From NCBI RefSeq assembly GCF_002994045.1, contig NZ_MQUC01000003.1, forward strand, positions 1,402,501 through 1,466,500: a stretch of 64,000 bases of DNA. The letters are read 5' to 3'. This document shows, piece after piece, positions 17,046 through 26,015 of this stretch. The stretch comes from Nonlabens agnitus (GTDB taxonomy: Bacteria > Bacteroidota > Bacteroidia > Flavobacteriales > Flavobacteriaceae). The notes beneath the pieces were generated by a model. It was not told the DNA's origin, ran no database searches, and saw only the letters and a list, made by a program, of their open reading frames with translations. Numbering within the stretch: position 1 is the stretch's first letter; each line of letters opens with the position of its first letter. Both the position numbers and the translations under genes were made by a program.

Positions 17046-17213
17046 TAAATCTTTGAATGACCACAAATATAAAGTATTTGAACAATGATTGGTTTATGAA
17101 GATTGTCAATTTTACCAGCTGATTGGAACAAGCTGGACCTGGTGATTATGTGTTTTGAAAATAGAATGGAGCAGAGAGAGATTGATAAAATCACTAAACG
17201 CAGATACTTTTTT
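17046..17213. other. Intergenic sequence between pyrR and the structured element
   Basis: Apart from the pyrR -7 element, I see no gene, tRNA or convincing regulatory structure in this stretch. Confidence 0.5.
17064..17071 (-). promoter_or_regulatory. pyrR operon -7 element (TATATTTG)
   Basis: Exact TAnnTTTG on the minus strand, 18 nt upstream of the pyrR ATG, implying a very short leader. A TTG at ideal distance is not evident. Confidence 0.6.
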
Positions 17214-17333
17214 GCGTTAGGGATTGAAATGAAAATCCTTTTTAAATAGAAGGGAGCGCAGCGTTCTTGTATTTAAAAAGATTGCAATGTAAAGCCCGAC
17301 CGTCCTGATCATATCAGGACGGTAACGCCCTAA
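17214..17333 (+). ncRNA. Structured 120-nt dispersed element or ncRNA candidate
   Basis: A compact multi-stem structure. The outer ends can pair in two ways: GCGTTA with TAACGC, or TTAGGG with CCCTAA. Inside are an 11-bp stem (CTTTTTAAATA at 17238-17248 with TATTTAAAAAG at 17270-17280) and a 10-bp stem (CCGTCCTGAT with ATCAGGACGG, 17300-17322, loop CAT). The unpaired text GGGATTGAAATGAAAATCC and AAGATTGCAATGTAAAGCC recurs, to my recollection, in many flavobacterial intergenic regions. It could be an ncRNA (the Flavo-1 motif is one to test) or a REP-like element. The strand is assumed. Confidence 0.55.
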
Positions 17334-17356
17334 TCAACCTATCGTTTTTACTGCAT

Positions 17357-17392
17357 AAAAAAATCCCTTGTCAACTAAATGACAAGGGATTC
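17357..17392 (-). terminator. rpsA terminator
   Basis: Stem AATCCCTTGTCA / TGACAAGGGATT followed on the minus strand by a T-run, just after the rpsA stop. Confidence 0.9.
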
Positions 17393-17413
17393 CTAGTTTA
17401 TAAAAGTTGAAGG

Positions 17414-19321
17414 TTATTCTTCTTCTTTAGCTGCTTTTTTAGACTTCTTTTTAGGCTCATCCTTTGGGGCTTTACCTTCCATTCTGTCTTTCAATGCTTG
17501 TAGCTTAGAGTTAGCGTCACCCAGCGTTGGCTTATCAGCTTCTTGTTGCTGCTTAGCTGCTTGCTTAACGATTTTAGCTTCTTCTTCCTTATGGATTACC
17601 ATATGGGATCCTACTACACGCTTGAATTCTTTGTTGAACTCGATGATCTCGATTTCTGCCTTCTCACCTTTTCCTAACTTAGTTCCATCTTCTTTTTCAA
17701 GGTGACGGGTTGGGATGAATACGGTGATATCGTCGTTGAATTTAACAACAGCGCCTTTATCTACCATTTCAGTGATTTCAACCTCATGCTTAGTACCTAG
17801 ACCAAATTCAGCCTCGTACTTATCCCATGGGTTATCCTTAGTCTGCTTATGACCTAGAGATAGTTTGCGACCATTGACGTCTAGTTCAAGAACTACTACG
17901 TCTAACTTATCACCAACTGAACAGAATTCTGATGGGTGCTTGATTTTCTTAGTCCAAGAAAGGTCAGAGATGTAGATCAATCCATCAACTCCTTCTTCCA
18001 ATTCTACGAATACACCAAAGTTGGTAAAGTTTCTAACGATACCGGTGTGACGTGATCCAACTGGATACTTAGAAGTAATGTCTGTCCATGGGTCTTGAGA
18101 AAGTTGTTTCATACCTAGAGACATCTTGCGATCTTCTCTATCTACAGTAAGAACTTCTGCCTCGATAATGTCTCCTACTTTTACAAAGTCACCAGCACTT
18201 CTTAAGTGGGTTGACCATGACATTTCAGATACGTGAACGAGTCCTTCAACTCCTTCTTCTACCTCAACAAATGCACCGTAATCAGCAATGACTACTACTT
18301 TACCTTTTACTTTATCACCTGGCTTGATCTTGTCAGAAAGAGCTTCCCATGGGTGTGGCTCCAATTGCTTAAGACCTAACTGGATGCGTGACTTATCTTC
18401 ATCAAAGTCAAGGATTACCACGTTAAGCGTTTGATCAAGATCTACTACCTCATTAGGGTGGTTGATACGTGACCAGGAAAGGTCTGTTATGTGAACTAGT
18501 CCGTCTACACCACCTAGATCTACAAAGACACCGTAAGAAGTGATGTTTTTCACAACACCTTCCAGTACTTGTCCTTTCTCTAGACGAGAGATGATTTCTT
18601 TTTTCTGCTCTTCAATATCTGCCTCAATAAGTGCTTTGTGCGATACAACAACGTTTTTGAACTCGTGGTTGATTTTCACCACCTTGAACTCCATTGTTTT
18701 ATCAACGTATGCATCATAGTCGCGAATAGGCTTCACATCGATTTGTGATCCTGGAAGGAATGCCTCGATACCAAATACGTCTACGATCATACCACCTTTA
18801 GTACGACATTTAACATACCCATTAACGATCTCGCCAGTATCGTGTGCATTGTTCACACGCTCCCATGCTTTGATCAAACGAGCTTTGCGGTGAGAAAGGA
18901 CCAATTGTCCAGTCGCATCTTCACGCACGTCTACAAGTACCTCAACCTTGTCACCTACTTTTAGGTTAGGGTTGTAACGGAACTCGTTAAGGGAAATAAC
19001 ACCTTCAGATTTTGCATTGATGTCAATGATCGCATCACGATCTGTCATCTTGATTACCTCACCTTCAATAACATCAGAATCGATGGTATCCACAAAGTTT
19101 TCGGCAACCAGCTTTTCAAAAGCCTTAAGTTGGTCCTCATCTACTTTCTCGATACCTTCACTGTAACGTTCCCAGTCAAAAGTGTCCAAAAATTCTTGAG
19201 GATCTTGTTGTTTTTTAGGAGCCTCGACAGGAGTCGCCGCTTCTACTTGTTCTTGAACCTGAGTTTCTGCAACACCATCTTGTGCCGCTTCAAGTTCTTG
19301 TTTTGTTGTTTCTTCAGCCAT
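17414..19321 (-). CDS. rpsA: 30S ribosomal protein S1
   Basis: A 635-residue S1 protein that brings mRNA to the 30S subunit, especially important in Bacteroidota where Shine-Dalgarno sites are rare. An acidic N-terminal extension (about 95 residues, rich in Glu and Gln) precedes six S1/OB repeats. The later repeats show the usual G-x-V-x-x-I/F-x-x-x-G-x-F-V pattern (VKNITSYGVFVDLGGVDGLVH, VVIADYGAFVEVEEGVEGLVH). The C-terminus is a Lys/Glu-rich tail. It is transcribed alone from a strong promoter with a leader of about 115 nt. Confidence 0.96.
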   Translation of the reverse strand: MAEETTKQELEAAQDGVAETQVQEQVEAATPVEAPKKQQDPQEFLDTFDWERYSEGIEKVDEDQLKAFEKLVAENFVDTIDSDVIEGEVIKMTDRDAIIDINAKSEGVISLNEFRYNPNLKVGDKVEVLVDVREDATGQLVLSHRKARLIKAWERVNNAHDTGEIVNGYVKCRTKGGMIVDVFGIEAFLPGSQIDVKPIRDYDAYVDKTMEFKVVKINHEFKNVVVSHKALIEADIEEQKKEIISRLEKGQVLEGVVKNITSYGVFVDLGGVDGLVHITDLSWSRINHPNEVVDLDQTLNVVILDFDEDKSRIQLGLKQLEPHPWEALSDKIKPGDKVKGKVVVIADYGAFVEVEEGVEGLVHVSEMSWSTHLRSAGDFVKVGDIIEAEVLTVDREDRKMSLGMKQLSQDPWTDITSKYPVGSRHTGIVRNFTNFGVFVELEEGVDGLIYISDLSWTKKIKHPSEFCSVGDKLDVVVLELDVNGRKLSLGHKQTKDNPWDKYEAEFGLGTKHEVEITEMVDKGAVVKFNDDITVFIPTRHLEKEDGTKLGKGEKAEIEIIEFNKEFKRVVGSHMVIHKEEEAKIVKQAAKQQQEADKPTLGDANSKLQALKDRMEGKAPKDEPKKKSKKAAKEEE

Positions 19322-19442
19322 GTTTTGTTTGCTGATTAAAATTTGTATTCTAAGGTCTGCCGGAAACTTATAGAAACTTCCCTAGAAGATTTTTATAAAG
19401 TTTTGATTCCCAAACGGTTTCCGTGTTCTCGTTTTGGGCTTG

Positions 19443-19473
19443 CAAAAGTATGAATTAATTTAAAAATCTACAA
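19443..19473 (-). promoter_or_regulatory. rpsA promoter (TTG-N20-TACTTTTG)
   Basis: On the minus strand TTG is followed after 20 nt by TACTTTTG. This places the transcript start near 19437 and leaves a leader long enough for translational autoregulation, as known for S1 in other bacteria. Confidence 0.7.
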
Positions 19474-19505
19474 TTTTATGCTTTGCAAATTGATGATGTT
19501 TATTT

Positions 19506-19521
19506 CGCTTTCGCGAAAGCG
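19506..19521. repeat. CGCTTTCGCGAAAGCG palindrome, copy 6 (intergenic)
   Basis: Exact copy upstream of both divergent promoters, between rpsA and the large secreted protein gene. Confidence 0.9.
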
Positions 19522-19574
19522 GAACACTCTTAGCTAAAAATTAAATGATTGTAAATCATCCCAATCTAAAACGG

Positions 19575-19582
19575 TAAATTTG
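19575..19582 (+). promoter_or_regulatory. Candidate -7 element (TAAATTTG) of the large secreted protein gene
   Basis: Exact TAnnTTTG match 20 nt before the ATG. A TTG lies 23 nt upstream, slightly longer than the ideal spacing. Confidence 0.55.
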
Positions 19583-19602
19583 ATTTCCCAAATTACCCTA
19601 AA

Positions 19603-22600
19603 ATGAAGTCGTTATTTACTTTATTTATTCTGATAAGTTCATTGGGGCAATACGTCCTTGCTCAAAACACATCAATTCCTGACACTAATTTTGAGCAGAC
19701 ACTTATAGATCAAGGTTATGACAATGTCATAGATGGACAGGTACCCACTGCAAACATAAGCGGTATTAGAACACTTTCCATCGCAAATCAAAATATCACT
19801 GACCTGACCGGCATTGATGATTTTTTAGCACTGGAAACTTTAAACGCGAGCGGAAACCAAATAGCATCTGTAGACTTATCCAGCAATACGGTTTTGAATG
19901 TTGTTAGACTATCAGGAAACCAGCTTACCTCAATTGACCTGCCACCATCAATAGTTCAAGCGTCGCTGGATTCCAATGAGTTTTCAAGTTTTACTGCACC
20001 TAACTTACCACTACTTGAGGTACTATCCTTGAGCACCAATCAGCTTACAAGTGTTGATCCTTCAAACTATCCTAATCTAACTAACCTAAGAGTTGCTCGC
20101 AATAGTCTTACTTCTCTTGATGTATCGCAAAATATAGCACTGGTTAATCTTGACATATCATTCAATACCATAGGATCGCTGGATCTATCAAATAATGGCA
20201 CACTTACAACATTATCTTGCAATACCTGCGGACTGAATTCTATTGTATTGGATTCAAATCCCTTATTGACTACCGTTAATCTAGCTAATAACAACTTGAC
20301 AGCACTTGATTTAACCAACAACATAAATCTATCTGACCTAGAGATGGGTAGCAACCCGATTACGAATATCGATTTAAGCAATCAGGTAAATCTAACTAGA
20401 TTTCGTTGCGTTTTATGCGCCTTGACCAGCCTAGATGTGACTAACTCGCCGCTACTCACATTTCTTGCGTTAGAACGTAATGAGATCACAACCGTAGATA
20501 CATCTCAAAATCCATTATTAGAATGGACCTGGATAAGGGGCAACAATCTCGTTTCCATGAATTACAGTAACAATCCAGCAATACGATCCATTAACTTGTC
20601 GTCAAATGAATTGACCGCTTTTATACCGCCACCTGCAACAAATACATTGACATACATTGCACTAGGTAGCAACCAATTGAACGACCCAAATATTCTCAGC
20701 TCTTTATTGACCTATCCAAATTTATCAATTGTCGATTTGGGCAACAATCAATTTGCTGGTACCGTTCCCAATCTTACTGGATTATCTAATTTGTCCTATT
20801 ATATCTTCAGTGTTAATAGATTTCAATTTGGTGATTTTGAAAATGAGCATGCATATTATCGTGATAATATTGTCCCTACAGCTTTTTATCGGAATGACCC
20901 GCAGGCAAAAGTTGATATAGAAGAAACAATTAATGCAAATGCTGGTGATGATATTACCATGACAGTGACGGTTTCTGGTAGTCAAAACCATTATGAATGG
21001 TTTAAGGATGGTAATCCCATTGCCACAGCACCCGACAGCCCCAACTTAATCTTAAACGACGTTACAGTCGCAGATGAAGGAGTTTATCATTGTCAGATTT
21101 CTAGTGATATTGTGACTAGCCCAAATAATGGCCAGCAATTGATACTGGAGCGTAATGATATCACGCTTGTCATAAACGATATACTACCAGCCTGTACCTC
21201 TATAACCTTACCAACAGATGGATCAAACGATGTGTCAGTAGATACAAATATCAATTGGACAGCAGTTACTGTCGCAACAGGATATTTGATCTCGATTGGA
21301 ACGAGCGCTGGCGCCAGTGATGTTTTGGCAAGTTTTGATAATGGCAACGCCACGACCTATAATCCACCAACGGATTTTGAAGAAAACACCACTTACTACG
21401 TCACGATAACGCCATACAATGCAGCCGGTAATGCAACAGGCTGTACGGAAATAAGCTTCACGACGGACGTTGCCCTTTCAGTGCCAGGTTGTACATTTCT
21501 AACTTCTGGTAATAGTCAAGAATATGATGGTAATTTGACTTGGGAGCCAGTTGCCGAAGCTACAGGTTATAGGTTGAATATAGGAACTTCAAGTGGATTG
21601 ACCGATGTTTTAGATAATTTTGATAATGGAAGTAGCACTATTTACGATCCACCTAACAATCTACCGCAAGATCAAGAATTATTTATTACAATCATTCCAT
21701 ATAATTCCGTAGGTGTTGCTGAAAGCTGTGGCGAAGAACAAATTAGAACAGATCGATTGCTGGCGCCACCACCTTGCACTACTATACAAAGTCCACAAAA
21801 TGGAAATAACGCCTTTCCTGTTGACGGAATTTTCAGATGGGATTTGATTCCTCAGCAGTCAAGTACCAGCAGTTTAACTTCTTATAATATATTGCTTGGA
21901 AGAACGCCAGGCGGATCAGAAATTCTAGACACTATAGTAGGAGCTGTTGATTTTTATGAATTTCCTGGTGAGTTGCCAGATTTAGAAAATCTGTATTTGA
22001 CTATTATTCCTTACAATCGTGATGGTGCAGCGCAAAATTGTAGTAGTATCAATTTTACGACTGGGCCTTCAATGACACCTCCTAACTGTACCTCTGTCAA
22101 CATGCCAACCAATGGAGCGACAGATGTGGCCATAGACACCAACATTTCTTGGAACCCATCCGTAACGGCGACAGGATATTTGATATCGATTGGAACGAGC
22201 GCTGGCGCTAGCGATGTTTTAGCAAATTTTGATAACGGAAATGCCACGACTTATAATCCGCCAGCAGATTTTCAGGAAAACACGACCTACTTTGTCAACA
22301 TAAATCCGTACAACGGTGCAGGAATGGCTACTGGCTGTGCCGAAACCAGCTTTACCACAGAAACTCTTCTTCAAGTACCCAATTGCACCTCGTTAATTCG
22401 ACCTTTAGATACTGAACAAAATGTTCCCGTAGACACTGATATAGAATGGAATGCCGTTAATGGTGCTGAAGGCTACATTGTCAACATAGGTAGTCAACCA
22501 GGCACAAATGATTTGCTCGCTAACTTTGACAATGGCAACAACGTAGTGTATGATCCACCCGCAGATTTGTCTGCAAGCACTTCTTTTTTTATTACCATCA

Positions 22601-23829
22601 TACCCTACAACGCAGCTGGTAATGCTACAGGTTGTATAGAAGAAAGATTCCAAACGGTATTTATAAATAACTTTTTGAGTTGTTCCACGATCTTGACACC
22701 TCAACCCAATCAACAAAATGTACCTGTCGACATAGATCTGGAGTGGACCATTTCAACAAGCGCGAACGGTGTAAATGTTGCAGACGGATACGAAATACGG
22801 TTAGGCACTGCTCCAGGACTTGCAGATGTGGTTGATACCCAGCTGTTGTTCACGCCTACACAATACGATATACCACAAAACCTCCAGGAAAATACTACGT
22901 ACTACCTACAGATCATACCGTTTGATACGGCTGGACCAGTTCCCAATTGTCAAGAAATAACTTTTTCAACAGGTAATACCGTTCAGCCGCCATTCTGTAC
23001 AACGATAAATACACCAGCAGATGGAGCGATCAATATCCCGATTGATACCGATATAACTTGGAACGCCACAGCCACTGCAACAGGATATTTGATCTCCATT
23101 GGAACAAGCGCTGGCGCTAGCGATATTTTGGCAGATTTTGATAATGGGAATTCTACAACTTATAATCCGCAAACTGATTTTGATGAAAACACAACCTATT
23201 TCGTGAACATCAATCCGTACAATAGCGCAGGAATGGCAAACGGCTGTGCAGAAATCACTTTTACAACCGAAATCCTTCCAACGCCTCCTAATTGCACCAA
23301 TATTATTTATCCAAGTAATGGAGCCATTGAAATTTCTGCTAACATTGACATCGTTTGGGAAGATGTCATTGACGCTACAGGTTATTTCCTCAGTTTAGGA
23401 ACACAGCCGGATTCTGACGATATTTTGTCCTTGATAGATGTTGGTAACAACTCGAGGTATCAAGCCACAAATTTGCCGCCTAATACCGTGATTTATGCAT
23501 CGATAACTCCTTACAATGCCACAGGTAACGTGTCGAATTGTAGCAATTTCAGTTTTACGACTTTTGATCCACGACTGGTCATACCACTGTTTTTCACGCC
23601 TAATCAAGACGGGTTCAACGATGTATGGAAAATTACAGATCCAGAACAAATAGTGGTTGCCATCCAGATTTTTGATCGTTATGGCAAGCTTCTAACCAGT
23701 TATCAGGACTCCAATTCAGGATGGAACGGAACTTTCAACAACGAGCCCATGCCTTCGAGCGACTACTGGTACCTCATCAAGCTGGATGACGGGCAAGAAT
23801 TAAAAGGCCATTTTACATTAAAACGTTAG
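19603..23829 (+). CDS. Secreted LRR / Ig-like / FnIII-like protein with T9SS type B sorting domain
   Basis: A 1408-residue cell-surface or secreted protein. A signal peptide is cut after about residue 20 (YVLAQ). About fifteen leucine-rich repeats of 20-22 residues follow (about 45-400, LxxLxLxxNxLTSLDLS type), then one Ig-like domain (about 435-525, with YEWFKDG and DEGVYHCQIS). Eight FnIII-like modules of about 95 residues come next, each opening with a CT or CS pair, then a type B C-terminal domain (FFTPNQDGFNDVWKI...IFDRYGKLL...FTLKR). The last domain sends it through the type IX secretion system. The role is probably adhesion or protein binding; no enzymatic domain is seen. Confidence 0.88.
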   Translation: MKSLFTLFILISSLGQYVLAQNTSIPDTNFEQTLIDQGYDNVIDGQVPTANISGIRTLSIANQNITDLTGIDDFLALETLNASGNQIASVDLSSNTVLNVVRLSGNQLTSIDLPPSIVQASLDSNEFSSFTAPNLPLLEVLSLSTNQLTSVDPSNYPNLTNLRVARNSLTSLDVSQNIALVNLDISFNTIGSLDLSNNGTLTTLSCNTCGLNSIVLDSNPLLTTVNLANNNLTALDLTNNINLSDLEMGSNPITNIDLSNQVNLTRFRCVLCALTSLDVTNSPLLTFLALERNEITTVDTSQNPLLEWTWIRGNNLVSMNYSNNPAIRSINLSSNELTAFIPPPATNTLTYIALGSNQLNDPNILSSLLTYPNLSIVDLGNNQFAGTVPNLTGLSNLSYYIFSVNRFQFGDFENEHAYYRDNIVPTAFYRNDPQAKVDIEETINANAGDDITMTVTVSGSQNHYEWFKDGNPIATAPDSPNLILNDVTVADEGVYHCQISSDIVTSPNNGQQLILERNDITLVINDILPACTSITLPTDGSNDVSVDTNINWTAVTVATGYLISIGTSAGASDVLASFDNGNATTYNPPTDFEENTTYYVTITPYNAAGNATGCTEISFTTDVALSVPGCTFLTSGNSQEYDGNLTWEPVAEATGYRLNIGTSSGLTDVLDNFDNGSSTIYDPPNNLPQDQELFITIIPYNSVGVAESCGEEQIRTDRLLAPPPCTTIQSPQNGNNAFPVDGIFRWDLIPQQSSTSSLTSYNILLGRTPGGSEILDTIVGAVDFYEFPGELPDLENLYLTIIPYNRDGAAQNCSSINFTTGPSMTPPNCTSVNMPTNGATDVAIDTNISWNPSVTATGYLISIGTSAGASDVLANFDNGNATTYNPPADFQENTTYFVNINPYNGAGMATGCAETSFTTETLLQVPNCTSLIRPLDTEQNVPVDTDIEWNAVNGAEGYIVNIGSQPGTNDLLANFDNGNNVVYDPPADLSASTSFFITIIPYNAAGNATGCIEERFQTVFINNFLSCSTILTPQPNQQNVPVDIDLEWTISTSANGVNVADGYEIRLGTAPGLADVVDTQLLFTPTQYDIPQNLQENTTYYLQIIPFDTAGPVPNCQEITFSTGNTVQPPFCTTINTPADGAINIPIDTDITWNATATATGYLISIGTSAGASDILADFDNGNSTTYNPQTDFDENTTYFVNINPYNSAGMANGCAEITFTTEILPTPPNCTNIIYPSNGAIEISANIDIVWEDVIDATGYFLSLGTQPDSDDILSLIDVGNNSRYQATNLPPNTVIYASITPYNATGNVSNCSNFSFTTFDPRLVIPLFFTPNQDGFNDVWKITDPEQIVVAIQIFDRYGKLLTSYQDSNSGWNGTFNNEPMPSSDYWYLIKLDDGQELKGHFTLKR
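21190..23565 (+). repeat. Eight FnIII-like modules in an ABC-ABC-AB higher-order repeat
   Basis: Eight modules of about 280-300 bp. Modules 1, 4 and 7 share an almost identical stretch (ATGYLISIGTSAGASD, then a DNGN...TTYNP block) starting near 21278, 22171 and 23079, about 900 bp apart. Modules 2 and 5 share FITIIPYN and YDPP. Modules 3 and 6 share a longer variant. The high DNA identity of the A modules suggests recent duplication or gene conversion in units of three. Confidence 0.8.
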
Positions 23830-23840
23830 GTGGATAATTT

Positions 23841-23856
23841 CGCTTTCGCGAAAGCG
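23841..23856. repeat. CGCTTTCGCGAAAGCG palindrome, copy 7 (intergenic)
   Basis: Exact copy starting 12 bp after the stop of the large secreted protein gene, with symmetric flanks (ATTT...AAAT). Confidence 0.9.
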
Positions 23857-23893
23857 AAATTCCTTTTATCTTCTCATCACATAAAATCATGGG

Positions 23894-24352
23894 ATGACTT
23901 CAACCGCAACTACTCCAGAAGAATATATCAAGGAACTACCCGAAGATCGCCAGATCGCTATACGGAAGTTGAGGACTCTGATCCAGACGCACTTGCCTAG
24001 CGGCTTTGAAGAAGCCATGAGTTACGGTATGATCGCCTATCAAGTTCCACTATCCACTTATCCAGCAGGATACCATGCTGGCAAAGACATAACGCCTCTA
24101 CCCTTCATTAATCTGGCCTCGTAAAAAAATTACATGGCACTATATCATTCTGGAATATACGCCTCGCCAGAACTTTTGAAATGGTTTCAAAACGAATATT
24201 CCAAACACACCCAAACAAAGCTGGACATGGGAAAGAGCTGTATACGTTTTAAAAAAGCGGATAACATCCCATTAGACCTAATTGCTGATCTTTGTGGCAA
24301 GATTTCTGTTGAGGAATGGATCAAGATTTATGAAAACCAAATCAAACGATAA
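23894..24352 (+). pseudogene. DUF1801 protein gene interrupted by one in-frame stop
   Basis: The reading frame from ATG 23894 to TAA 24352 encodes a full-length DUF1801 protein (about 152 residues) except for a TAA at codon 77 (24122-24124). The text before it (TPEEYIKELPEDRQIAIRKLR...YHAGKDITPLPFINLAS) and after it (KNYMALYHSGIYASPELLKWF) is in one frame. The family usually reads ...ASQKNHMALYH..., so a CAA to TAA change explains the stop. No frameshift or other decay is visible, so the event looks recent, or it may be a sequencing error. DUF1801 function is unknown (YdhG/YjhG type). The stop lies 1 nt before the next gene. Confidence 0.85.
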
Positions 24353-24353
24353 T

Positions 24354-24854
24354 ATGTTAAAGAATATTCTAGTTGCCTTTTGTGGCGTGTTGCTGCTCGC
24401 ATCTTGTAATGAAAAGCCTGTCGTGATCGATGATCCACGTAACCATCCAGAACAATTTAAAAAAGTGGATACGGTAGAACGCGTAAAGATGATGGAGGTT
24501 TTAAAACAAGACACCTATCTCAATGATCTGGATCCAGATGCCGGTATGGAGATCCAGAAGGACCAGATCAATATGTTCTACAGATCTGAACAGGACAGCA
24601 TCGATGACTATTATGACTACGTGGTCAATCAAGACTACAATGGTAAAAATTATGCTGAAGAAGGCGTCACGTTCCTGCACCTCATACGCAATGGAGATTC
24701 CCTACATTATGAAATTATCGCCAACAATAGAGATGTGCTGCGCTTCAAATATTTAGGAGACGACAGCATCCATGAATTCTTTCCTGCAAAACGTCCCGGC
24801 AAGTTGCCAGAGATTCTTCCCAACGATGCAGATGATAGTGAGTTGGAAGACTAA
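24354..24854 (+). CDS. Small lipoprotein (unknown)
   Basis: A 166-residue lipoprotein from ATG 24354 (MLKNILVAFCGVLLLASC, a clear lipobox); the longer in-frame version begins inside the DUF1801 gene and is rejected. The mature part is highly acidic, with many Asp, Glu and Tyr residues (NDLDPDAGMEIQKDQ, YRSEQDSIDDYYDY). No domain is recognised. It starts one base after the broken DUF1801 gene, so the two were probably cotranscribed. Confidence 0.72.
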   Translation: MLKNILVAFCGVLLLASCNEKPVVIDDPRNHPEQFKKVDTVERVKMMEVLKQDTYLNDLDPDAGMEIQKDQINMFYRSEQDSIDDYYDYVVNQDYNGKNYAEEGVTFLHLIRNGDSLHYEIIANNRDVLRFKYLGDDSIHEFFPAKRPGKLPEILPNDADDSELED

Positions 24855-24904
24855 GTGTATTAAATTTTAAGTAAATCAGTTCAACTTCTTGAGAAAGCCT
24901 AGAT

Positions 24905-25942
24905 ATGAAAAGTACATTTCCACTACTATTAATCATATTTATGACTATCTCTTGTAAAGAGTCTGAAAAAATCGACCCGAGGGAAAAATTTCATTTAAAA
25001 ATTACCGCAAGAAATTTTCCTGATAGTACTAAAGTTACTTTGTACAATAGAGATATTGATAAAATCATAGATTCTACTATTGTAATCAACGAAAGTTTTC
25101 AATTTTCTGGAGAAGTAGATGTAGCCTCATTGTGTTACTTGGATTTTTACGATAAAAATGAAAAGCATCTAGAGCCCTATAAACTATTCTTTTTGGAAAA
25201 TAAGAATATTTTTATAACAGGAGAATTTTCTGACTTCTTTAATGCTAAAGTAAAAGGATCAAATCAAACAGATCTTTTGAAGGAATATGATTCTATATCT
25301 ATAAATGCTACAAATTCAAATAGATTTACAAGAGAAATCCAATTCCTTTATTCTAATGCCAATAACCAGATGGCTTTGAATCAATTGTTATACAAGAAAA
25401 AACAGGTTTCAAAGGATAGCCTACTGTTATTTTATGGAAGGTTAGACTCTTTTAATTCAAATTCTCCAAAAGGTCAAGAATTACTGGCCTATGCAAAATC
25501 AGACGACATAAAGGTGGGCGATAAATTCAAGGATATTGTTGGAAAAGACTTAAATGGCACCAAACATAAAATATCTGATTTTCAAGGTGATGTCATATTA
25601 TTAGACTTTTGGGCAAGTGGCTGTATTCCATGTAGGTTACAGAATAAAAAAGAGTTTCCCGATTTAATCGAAAGATTTGGTAACAAGGGTTTTATTGTAA
25701 TTAGCTATTCACTTGACACTCGTGAAAAATATTGGAAGCAATCTAGTGAAGAAGATGAAATTCATTGGTTGAATATTTCAGACCTTAAAGGAATAAAAGG
25801 AGAAAATGTTTCAAAATACGCCGTCCAGGCATTACCAAATAGTTTTTTGATTGATCAAAATGGTGTTATAGTAAAATCATTCGTTGGGTTTAACGAAGGA
25901 TCCTATGAAATTGGTAATGAGATTGAAAAACTTCTGAGATAG
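24905..25942 (+). CDS. TlpA-like thioredoxin lipoprotein with DUF4369-type N-terminus
   Basis: A 345-residue envelope thiol oxidoreductase. The lipobox is MTISC at residue 17. Residues 25-110 form a beta-rich DUF4369-like domain (KITARNFPDSTKVTLYN). The thioredoxin/TlpA domain covers about 195-345, with the active site FWASGCIPCR (CxxC near residue 238) and the cis-proline region VQALPNSFLID. Such proteins reduce disulfides in the periplasm, for example during cytochrome c maturation, or serve redox balance. It is more AT-rich than its neighbours. Confidence 0.85.
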   Translation: MKSTFPLLLIIFMTISCKESEKIDPREKFHLKITARNFPDSTKVTLYNRDIDKIIDSTIVINESFQFSGEVDVASLCYLDFYDKNEKHLEPYKLFFLENKNIFITGEFSDFFNAKVKGSNQTDLLKEYDSISINATNSNRFTREIQFLYSNANNQMALNQLLYKKKQVSKDSLLLFYGRLDSFNSNSPKGQELLAYAKSDDIKVGDKFKDIVGKDLNGTKHKISDFQGDVILLDFWASGCIPCRLQNKKEFPDLIERFGNKGFIVISYSLDTREKYWKQSSEEDEIHWLNISDLKGIKGENVSKYAVQALPNSFLIDQNGVIVKSFVGFNEGSYEIGNEIEKLLR

Positions 25943-26015
25943 AATAGGTAAATATACCTTCGTTAGAAAAATTGAGTAATCAAACATTTACCCACAAGGT
26001 AACTCAATTATGGAT

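Noticed and set aside
20067..23649. Several antisense open frames in the large secreted protein gene
   Set aside because: They mirror the repeat structure of the sense gene, lack domain signals and start contexts, and are shadows.
24282..24353. Longer start for the small lipoprotein
   Set aside because: It would lie inside the DUF1801 gene and would bury the lipoprotein signal 24 residues from the N-terminus.
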